This document shows, one piece after another, positions 1 through 5,134 of a DNA stretch of 5,134 nt. Under the pieces are notes generated by a model. The model was not told the origin of the DNA. It made no database searches and saw nothing but the letters and a program-made list of their open reading frames with translations. The position numbers and the translations under genes were made by a program. Source of the DNA: Candidatus Bathyarchaeota archaeon (lineage in GTDB: Archaea; Thermoproteota; Bathyarchaeia; RBG-16-48-13; GCA-020355125); contig JAUWJG010000060.1 in NCBI GenBank assembly GCA_030607815.1, forward strand, positions 1 through 5,134. The letters are read 5' to 3'. The number at the start of each line of letters is the position of its first letter. Within the stretch, counting starts at the first letter, position 1.

Positions 1-1155
1 CTCGGGGTCATATCCGAAAGTTACATCTTTGTATTCAATAATACCCTTAATATGTGGGATTTCAATTTTTGTCTCATTTTCTTGAACTTCGATAGGTGTA
101 TCTTCTAATTCTACAATCCTTTCCATACTCGCCATTGCTGATTGGTAATCATTATAGAACATTGCTATTTCACTGATTGGTTGAAAGACTTTCATAAGGT
201 AAAGTGTGAAACCGAATACTATTCCAACACTAATTGTGCCTAGGATTACTTCATTAACGCTGAACCATAAAACAATGCATGTGACGATGGCGATTATTAT
301 TTGTATTCCCGCGTTAAATGATGCCATTAAAAATGATGCAGAGATATTAGCCTGTAGGTTTTCAACATTCACTTTATCGAATTCTTGGCTAGTTTGACCC
401 TCTCTGGTAAGAGATTGAATGACTCTTATTCCGGATACACTCTCCTCAAGTCTTGTTGTAACTCTTGCGATACCTCTCCGAGTTCTCATGAAAGCTTGAC
501 CTGATTTACTATGGAAGATGAAAACTGGTAAAATAAACAAGAGTAGTGCTGCGAGAGTGATAAGAGTTAATTTGACATTCCAAGTAAACATAATAATTAT
601 GTAACCAATCATTGAGATTATGCTGGTTATGCTAGTCGGAAGCATCCTTAAAAAAACGTCACCAAGTGCTTCTACATCATTAGTTATTCTTGACATGATG
701 TCTCCAGTTTCTCCTTCTGCAAAGAATCTGACCGAAAGTTCTTGAAGGTGTTTCATCAACTTATTTCTAATATCATAAACGACTTTATGCCCCAACCAAT
801 TTAAGAGAAAAGTTTGTCCAGCTGTTGCTAACCAGTTAATGATTGCTAAAACCAAGAAGATAAGACAATAAACTGTGATACCTGCTATTTTTTCATCAAT
901 TGATAGACCTAGCTCTGACGATGAGATGAGGTATTTATCAATCATAAGTTGGGTAATATATGGTTGCATCATGCTCGTTAGTGTAATACTGATGAGTGCT
1001 ACAGTAAGTAAAATTAGACGAGTTTTATACCTAAAAACATATTTTAGGAGTCGTCTAAATAACATGGAATCAGGTAAGTTTCTTTCAAGATTTTCATCAT
1101 CAGATTTTTTGTTTCTAGAACGACCACGTCTATGTAAATGTATATGTACACTCAT
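1..1155 (-). CDS. ABC exporter half-transporter, second subunit (3' end cut off by window)
   Basis: This is the N-terminal 385 residues of a fused membrane-ATPase (type IV / ABCB-like) exporter subunit. I translated it by hand and the frame is open from the ATG to the window edge. A charged cytoplasmic tail of about 29 residues, rich in His and Arg (HIHLHRRGR near residues 4-12), precedes the elbow helix (about 30-45). Six hydrophobic segments follow, at about 46-66, 90-117, 168-190, 196-215, 280-303 and 306-325. The first cytoplasmic loop carries the family pattern FFAEGETGDIMSRITNDV (144-161). The nucleotide-binding domain is only beginning: Tyr382 in VTFGYDPE is the expected A-loop aromatic residue, and Walker A would lie just beyond the edge. 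The start is well supported: its ATG overlaps the stop of the upstream exporter gene as ATGA and has a GGAGG site 9 bases before it. By analogy with TM287/288, BmrCD and TmrAB, this partner should carry the catalytic Glu and His, but that part is not visible. Substrate unknown. Confidence 0.93.
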   Translation of the reverse strand, partial: MSVHIHLHRRGRSRNKKSDDENLERNLPDSMLFRRLLKYVFRYKTRLILLTVALISITLTSMMQPYITQLMIDKYLISSSELGLSIDEKIAGITVYCLIFLVLAIINWLATAGQTFLLNWLGHKVVYDIRNKLMKHLQELSVRFFAEGETGDIMSRITNDVEALGDVFLRMLPTSITSIISMIGYIIIMFTWNVKLTLITLAALLLFILPVFIFHSKSGQAFMRTRRGIARVTTRLEESVSGIRVIQSLTREGQTSQEFDKVNVENLQANISASFLMASFNAGIQIIIAIVTCIVLWFSVNEVILGTISVGIVFGFTLYLMKVFQPISEIAMFYNDYQSAMASMERIVELEDTPIEVQENETKIEIPHIKGIIEYKDVTFGYDPE

Positions 1156-2930
1156 TCTTTTCTTCCTCCAGAATTCTTTTGTTCATCTGGAACGAGAAGT
1201 TCTTCTTTTGGAGCGAATTGAGTCGCATATATTTGAGAATAAATTCCCTTTAACTTCAAGAGTTCTTTATGAGTCCCAATTTCCTCAATCTTACCGTTAT
1301 CCAATACGATAATTCTATCAGCATTCTTTATAGTTGAGAGTCTTTGTGTAATCACGAATGTTGTCCTATCTTTACGTAGTTCATCGAGAGCTTTTTGTAT
1401 CTCATGTTCAGTTTTAGTGTCAACGAAAGATGTTGAATCATCTAATATCAATATTCTTGGATCTCTTAAAAGAGTCCGAGCGATTGCTATTCTCTGTCTC
1501 TGTCCACCTGAGAGCGTGACCCCTCGCTCACCAACAAACGTATCATAACCTTCAGGAAAAGACATTATAAATTCATGAGCTTGAGCTAATTTTGCTACAT
1601 TTATAATTTTCTCCGTTGTCGCATCAGGTTGTCCAAATGCAATATTTTCTTTAATCGTTGTTGAGAATAAGAATATATCTTGTAGAACGATTCCAACTTT
1701 GTTACGGAGAGATTTTAAGGTTACATCTTTAATTGAATAATCATCTATGGTAATTGTTCCTTTAATTATGTCATAAAATCTAGGAATTAAATAAATTAAA
1801 GAACTTTTTCCAGATCCTGTGGCTCCGAGAATAGCAATCGTTTCACCTGGCTTAACTAGAAAGTTAATATCTTTGAGTACTGGACGATCTTTAATGTATT
1901 CAAAAGTCACATCACTAAATCTAACCTCTCCTCGTATAGTCGGTAATTGAATGGCGTCTGGTTTATCTTCAATCTCCGCTTTTGAATCAATGATCTCAAA
2001 GACTCTCTTCGCTCCAGCCATAGCACGGCTATATAGATTAATGAGTATACTTACAAATCTAACTGGGAGAGTTAGCATGCTTATGTATTGACTGAATAGA
2101 AGTAACGAACCTAAAGAAAGAGTATTTCGAATGACTTCTCCACTCCCAAACCAATACAAAAGTGCTGTTCCTAGACCTAAAAGGAAACCTGTAAATGGTC
2201 GAAAGATTGCTCTAAGTTTTACTTCCTCCATGTTTGCGTTCAAAAAAGTATTGTTTACTTCTTCAAAATTTTTCAGTTCAAATGGTTCATTTGTAAATAT
2301 CCTAACAACACTCATGCCAACGATGTTCTGTTGTAATGTAGCGTTTAATCGACCATATCTCTCTCTTATCGTGGAATTTATTGGATGAATTTTTTTCATG
2401 AAGAAATAATTAATTACAAATACAAAAGGAATAGTTATTAAAGAAATAAACGTCAAATTAACGTCTATCCCGAAAAGGTAATAATAAATAAGGATAATTT
2501 GGATGATTGAACCGAAAAGTGAGTTCATCCAAAAAGAGTAGAACATAGTCATTCTTCTAATATCACTAGTCACCCTTGCCATCAATTGTCCTATCTGAGT
2601 TCTGTCATAAAAACTGAAGGATTTCTCTTGTAGAGACGTAAATAGTTCATTTCTAATCGTAAAAACTATTTTCTGACTTGTATAAGAGTTAATATACCTC
2701 TGTAAAAAAGAAATAATGCTGTTTGAAGCATATATCCCGATAATGAGAAGTAGATAAAAAGGGAGTTGATCATAATTACCTTGAAGGATAACATCGTCAA
2801 TAATCGCTTTAGTTGAAATAAGTGGAACATAAATTCTTAAAAATCTAGAGACTACTGTTAGAGCAAAGCTAAATGTGACTAAATGCCAATAGTTTCTAAC
2901 ATACCCTAACATTCTACTTAAAATAGTCAT
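1152..2930 (-). CDS. ABC exporter half-transporter, first subunit with degenerate ATPase site (TM287-like)
   Basis: This is a complete 592-residue membrane-ATPase fusion, the usual length for an ABCB-type half exporter. Six hydrophobic segments lie at about 15-37, 57-79, 131-155, 158-178, 244-262 and 271-298. The nucleotide-binding domain has A-loop Tyr345, Walker A GATGSGKS (369-376), Q-loop Gln417, signature LSGGQ (473-477), Walker B ILILD (493-497) and D-loop SFVD (501-504). Two catalytic positions are altered: the residue after Walker B is Asp498 instead of Glu, and the switch His is Gln529 (VITQRLST). This combination with an intact signature is the known hallmark of the non-catalytic-site subunit in asymmetric heterodimeric exporters such as TM287/288. 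The protein should therefore pair with the product of the overlapping downstream gene, lending its signature to the partner's catalytic site. It is the first gene of the operon, 517 bases after the ThDP enzyme gene. Candidate cargoes of such pumps include drugs, lipids and peptides; the sequence does not say which. Confidence 0.95.
   Translation of the reverse strand: MTILSRMLGYVRNYWHLVTFSFALTVVSRFLRIYVPLISTKAIIDDVILQGNYDQLPFYLLLIIGIYASNSIISFLQRYINSYTSQKIVFTIRNELFTSLQEKSFSFYDRTQIGQLMARVTSDIRRMTMFYSFWMNSLFGSIIQIILIYYYLFGIDVNLTFISLITIPFVFVINYFFMKKIHPINSTIRERYGRLNATLQQNIVGMSVVRIFTNEPFELKNFEEVNNTFLNANMEEVKLRAIFRPFTGFLLGLGTALLYWFGSGEVIRNTLSLGSLLLFSQYISMLTLPVRFVSILINLYSRAMAGAKRVFEIIDSKAEIEDKPDAIQLPTIRGEVRFSDVTFEYIKDRPVLKDINFLVKPGETIAILGATGSGKSSLIYLIPRFYDIIKGTITIDDYSIKDVTLKSLRNKVGIVLQDIFLFSTTIKENIAFGQPDATTEKIINVAKLAQAHEFIMSFPEGYDTFVGERGVTLSGGQRQRIAIARTLLRDPRILILDDSTSFVDTKTEHEIQKALDELRKDRTTFVITQRLSTIKNADRIIVLDNGKIEEIGTHKELLKLKGIYSQIYATQFAPKEELLVPDEQKNSGGRKE
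1165..1169 (-). promoter_or_regulatory. Ribosome binding site GGAGG for the second exporter subunit
   Basis: On the minus strand GGAGG stands 9 bases before the ATG at 1155. It lies inside the last codons of the upstream gene, where it also encodes part of the C-terminal SGGRKE tail. It supports the ATG at 1155 as start and allows fresh initiation in addition to coupling through the ATGA overlap. Confidence 0.8.
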
Positions 2931-2934
2931 AATT

Positions 2935-2940
2935 ACCCCT
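2935..2940 (-). promoter_or_regulatory. Weak ribosome binding site (AGGGGT) for the first exporter subunit
   Basis: On the minus strand AGGGGTAATT directly precedes the ATG at 2930. The G-run can pair partly with the 16S rRNA tail, and GGTAAT resembles the GGTGAT form of the site. It is a weaker match than the GGAGG before the second subunit. It supports the ATG at 2930, and no better upstream in-frame start was noticed. Confidence 0.45.
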
Positions 2941-2979
2941 TAACTTTCTTCAAGTTCTGCTTAATGATGAAAAACTTTC

Positions 2980-2993
2980 AAGTATAACTTTGA
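2980..2993 (-). promoter_or_regulatory. Possible TATA-like promoter element for the exporter operon
   Basis: The minus strand reads CAAAGTTATACTTG. TTATACTT preceded by an AAAG purine stretch resembles an archaeal TATA box with an adjacent BRE. Transcription would then begin near 2960 and leave a leader of about 30 bases. Such motifs arise easily by chance in AT-rich DNA. A second candidate lies inside the palindrome at 3016-3037, and a third (TTTATAG) at about 3180-3186. Confidence 0.2.
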
Positions 2994-3010
2994 AATATCA
3001 TTTCATTAAC

Positions 3011-3042
3011 AGTAGACCGTCTATATTAATAAACGGTAAACT
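3011..3042. promoter_or_regulatory. Imperfect palindrome, candidate operator of the exporter operon
   Basis: On the plus strand the arms ACCGT (3016-3020) and ACGGT (3033-3037) are perfect inverted copies around an AT-only core apart from one C. The symmetry continues outward to AGT (3011-3013) and ACT (3040-3042). Of the 16 opposed base pairs across 3011-3042, 11 match. The core on the minus strand (TTTATTAATATA) is itself promoter-like. A bacterial reading also exists: TCGACA (3048-3053) lies 16 bases before TATTAA. A dimeric repressor bound here could block the polymerase, an arrangement common for MarR-, TetR- or PadR-type control of efflux pumps. No regulator gene is in the window, so the role is inferred from symmetry and position only. 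Confidence 0.4.
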
Positions 3043-3097
3043 CTTATTGTCGAATTTTTAAACATTTTAATTGTTCTCTTTGGCTTTTTATTCTGTT

Positions 3098-3137
3098 AGG
3101 ATAAGGCTTTTTTCTTCTTCCTACTAAGTGTTATCCT
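3098..3137. repeat. Inverted repeat AGGATAA / TTATCCT, possible leader hairpin
   Basis: A perfect 7-base inverted repeat (3098-3104 and 3131-3137) encloses 26 bases. Three more pairs (CTT 3107-3109 with AAG 3126-3128) can form inside after two unpaired or wobble positions. The remaining loop is purine-only after its first few bases when read on the minus strand (GGAAGAAGAAA...). It lies about 170-210 bases before the exporter ATG. It could fold in a long leader RNA or act as a DNA site. A chance repeat in AT-rich DNA cannot be excluded, and the stem has few G-C pairs. It is not a terminator for either gene, since no T-run follows on the minus strand. Confidence 0.3.
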
Positions 3138-3447
3138 CTTTTCAGTCCGTTCTGAAATGCCTTTCCTTCAATTTCTTTTCTATAAATTAAACTCTTTACT
3201 TCTTTTTAATCTTAATATGTGGAAACTGGAATCTCTTTTAGCCGGAAATATTACTGATTTTTAGAAGAACTTGAAATTAGCACATCATTCACTATGGGGA
3301 AAACAAGGGTTATGGATTCATAATTATTCTAATTCCTTAAAGCATAGGGCACATCTTATTATTTTCCGTTACTTCTCAATATTTAATCTTTTTTTTAGAA
3401 ACTTTATATTTTCCTAGATACATCATATTGCAACACGTTTTTTGTAT

Positions 3448-5121
3448 TTACTTGAATGAAAAATTAGTTTTCTTGTTGGATATCCACGATCCTGAAGTGA
3501 GTAAAGCGACATATCCACTCTCTTTCCGATCTACAATGACGTCTACAATGGCTGGTTTGCCTGAATCAAAGGCTTCATCTATTGCACCAGCAATGTCTCC
3601 AGGTCTCTCAACTCTAATGCCGAAACCACCAAAAGCTGTAGCTATTTTAGCAAAATTCACTGGATTCTTAAGCGTGGCGGGTGGTCTTGCCCAAGACATA
3701 TTATTTAAAACAACGGTTACAAAAGGTATTTTATATCGCACCGCTGTCTCAAACTCACCTATGTGGTAGCCTATTCCTCCATCCCCAATCAATGTAAGAA
3801 CTTTTCGGTCACCGGCTGCAAGTTTGGCACCTATAGATGCAGGAAAACTCCATCCAAGAGATCCTGCAGCACATATGTAGTTTCTTCCTGAGGTTAATAT
3901 TTCATAGAAGAGGCTTGTCCAAATAGTCTCTGAACCTGTGTCAGCTACCAAAATATCGTGAGGCGATAGAGCTTGTCTGAGTTCTTTCATTAAACGGTGA
4001 CCCTTAATCGGTATAGCATCAGAGTTTAACTCGGCATCTGCTTTTTCATTCCAAACTTTGATGATTCTTTCAACTTCTTTCAACCGTACCTGACTCTTCT
4101 TAGCAGGTTTGAAAACCATCTGCTTTAACATAATTATAAGATCTTGGAGCCCAAGTTTTGAGTCACATACCATAGAAGCTATAGTCTGATAATTCCTAGC
4201 AATAAATTCAGGATCAATATCGAGTTGTACTACTTTCGTGTTTGGTTTAGGAATGGTCCAATTACAAGTCACCATGTTTCCAGTTTTACATCCTACATAG
4301 AATACTAGGTCAGCATCTTGTATGACTTGATTTGCTGTCGCTTTTGAGTATAAACCTGCTACGCCTATAGCTAAAGGATGTGCATCAGGAATAACACCCT
4401 TACCAGTATTACTTGTAGCTATTGGAATATTCAACATCTCAGCTAGCTGTATCAATTCATCAGAAGCTTGGGAGATTAGAACTCCTTGACCTGCAACAAC
4501 GACAGGCCGTTCAGCTTCAATTAATGCTTTTACTACAGATCTTGTGTCTTCAGGGTCTGGCCTCGTTCTCTTTGCAGGAATCTTACAATATGCTTTATCG
4601 CCAAAAAGTTCAGGAAGATCTACTTCTTGAAAAATCGCATTTGCGTGGAAGTTAACGTGAACCGGACCGGGGCATCCACTTGTAGCTACTTGGAAAGCAT
4701 TACGCAGAATATTTCCAATCATATCAGGAGTAGGGACATCCACATTCCATTTTGTCACTTCATCGAAATGACGAATATCGGGGAGTCCTTGATAACTGTC
4801 CTTATGTATATGTGATTTCTGAGTAGCGCTTGTCAAAGCAATTATAGGACTGCTGGACCAATAACCATCTGCTAAGCCCGCTGCAAGGTTCATCGATCCC
4901 GGTCCTCTATAACCCCAAGCTACTCCAGGTTTTAGACCAATTCTTGCATAGCCGTCAGCTATGTAGGCTGCACATTTTTCGTTCCGCGTTAACACCATCT
5001 TTATACCTTCATCTTCAATTTCTCGATTTGGAACACCGTAACCAAAGATATAAAAGATATATTCTGTGTCAAATTTTTTCAAAATTTTTGCAATTGCTTT
5101 AGCGCCCGTAATTTTTGTCAT
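3448..5121 (-). CDS. ThDP-dependent enzyme of the acetolactate synthase / decarboxylase superfamily, substrate unknown
   Basis: This is a 557-residue, probably cytoplasmic enzyme with the full three-domain layout: N-terminal pyrimidine-binding domain (about 1-165), central Rossmann-like domain (about 190-335, with VVVAGQGV and the strand ending QLDIDPEFI), and C-terminal diphosphate-binding domain (about 370-535). Glu48 in RNEKCAAYIADGYAR is the expected cofactor-activating glutamate. RGPGSMNLAAGLADGY (72-87) and TKWNVDV (123-129) are family-typical. GDGG (446-449) followed 24 residues later by NN (473-474) is the magnesium/diphosphate motif. Members decarboxylate 2-oxo acids or join or cleave C-C bonds next to a carbonyl. 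The segment after NN lacks the GMVxQWQ motif of acetolactate synthases, the first loop (26-48) is about five residues short, and Asn47 replaces the usual His before Glu48, so I do not call it IlvB. No regulatory-subunit gene is next to it. The ATG at 5121 has no visible Shine-Dalgarno site, and the frame stays open to the window edge 13 bases upstream, so a slightly earlier start is possible. MTKITGAKAI fits the usual family N-terminus. Confidence 0.9.
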   Translation of the reverse strand: MTKITGAKAIAKILKKFDTEYIFYIFGYGVPNREIEDEGIKMVLTRNEKCAAYIADGYARIGLKPGVAWGYRGPGSMNLAAGLADGYWSSSPIIALTSATQKSHIHKDSYQGLPDIRHFDEVTKWNVDVPTPDMIGNILRNAFQVATSGCPGPVHVNFHANAIFQEVDLPELFGDKAYCKIPAKRTRPDPEDTRSVVKALIEAERPVVVAGQGVLISQASDELIQLAEMLNIPIATSNTGKGVIPDAHPLAIGVAGLYSKATANQVIQDADLVFYVGCKTGNMVTCNWTIPKPNTKVVQLDIDPEFIARNYQTIASMVCDSKLGLQDLIIMLKQMVFKPAKKSQVRLKEVERIIKVWNEKADAELNSDAIPIKGHRLMKELRQALSPHDILVADTGSETIWTSLFYEILTSGRNYICAAGSLGWSFPASIGAKLAAGDRKVLTLIGDGGIGYHIGEFETAVRYKIPFVTVVLNNMSWARPPATLKNPVNFAKIATAFGGFGIRVERPGDIAGAIDEAFDSGKPAIVDVIVDRKESGYVALLTSGSWISNKKTNFSFK

Positions 5122-5134
5122 ATATTTATACCAC

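Larger units (their letters stand above)
2931..3447. other. 517-base AT-rich intergenic region without a convincing gene
   Basis: The region separates the ThDP enzyme stop from the exporter operon start, both on the minus strand. Stops are frequent in all minus-strand frames; the ATG-initiated ORFs I found there are about 15 codons or shorter, and none has a ribosome binding site. No tRNA-like TTCGA loop, rRNA or transposon end was seen. The minus strand is strikingly purine-rich over about 3105-3240 (plus strand cttcttc and ctttcctt runs). No GC-rich hairpin followed by a minus-strand T-run occurs after the ThDP enzyme stop, so I call no intrinsic terminator. The region should hold the promoter of the exporter operon. 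Its best structured elements, a palindrome and a hairpin, are listed separately. Confidence 0.8.

Noticed and set aside
875..1312. Plus-strand open frame of 145 codons
   Set aside because: It lies opposite the two exporter genes, spans their junction and has no ribosome site or recognisable domain; the minus-strand genes explain this DNA.
2964..2970. ATGATGA, a match to the C box of archaeal C/D guide RNAs (plus strand)
   Set aside because: No CTGA D box occurs at a suitable distance, so the C/D architecture is absent.
3131..3181. Open minus-strand run of about 17 codons (RKEIEGKAFQNGLKRG)
   Set aside because: It looks protein-like but has no start codon, is bounded by stops and is too short to support as a gene or gene remnant.
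3280..3355. Direct repeat GCACATC at 3280 and 3349
   Set aside because: A 7-base repeat without further similarity or symmetry is expected by chance in a region of this size.
3375..3426. Minus-strand mini-ORF starting ATGATG just after the ThDP enzyme stop
   Set aside because: It has only about 15 codons, a Lys-rich composition from A-runs and no ribosome site.
3428..3769. Plus-strand open frame of 113 codons
   Set aside because: It is mostly antisense to the conserved C-terminal domain of the ThDP enzyme and has no family resemblance of its own.
3448..5121. Naming the ThDP enzyme acetolactate synthase (ilvB)
   Set aside because: The general fold fits, but the QW-type segment after NN is missing, the first active-site loop is short and no regulatory subunit is adjacent.

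Overview
The window carries three protein genes, all on the minus strand. Read in transcription order (right to left) they are a thiamine-diphosphate (ThDP) dependent enzyme (5121-3448), a 517-base AT-rich gap (3447-2931), and a two-gene ABC-exporter operon (2930-1152, then 1155 running off the left edge). No RNA gene, CRISPR array, insertion sequence or integrase was seen. The DNA is AT-rich. The organism cannot be fixed from this sequence. TATA-like motifs, no recognisable intrinsic terminator, and a ThDP gene start with no Shine-Dalgarno site in the 13 bases available would suit an archaeon. The strong GGAGG site inside the exporter operon would suit either an archaeon or a bacterium, so an archaeal origin is only a weak preference.

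Right part: the ThDP enzyme belongs to the large acetolactate synthase / benzoylformate decarboxylase / oxalyl-CoA decarboxylase superfamily. It has the activating glutamate and the GDG-X24-NN cofactor motif. It lacks the QW-type motif of true acetolactate synthases and has a shortened first active-site loop, so its substrate is left open.

Middle: the gap holds no convincing gene. It contains an imperfect palindrome with ACCGT/ACGGT arms around an AT-rich core, about 85-107 bases upstream of the exporter operon. It also contains a longer inverted repeat with a purine-rich loop (as read on the minus strand). The first looks like an operator, the second like a possible leader hairpin. Neither is proven.

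Left part: the two exporter genes overlap by 4 bases (ATGA) and encode two different half-transporters. The first has a degenerate ATPase site (Asp for the Walker B Glu, Gln for the switch His) and an intact LSGGQ signature, the pattern of the TM287-type subunit of asymmetric heterodimeric exporters. The second is cut off just before its Walker A motif and is expected to supply the catalytic site. Together they should form one membrane pump, substrate unknown. Nothing beyond shared strand links the ThDP enzyme to the pump.
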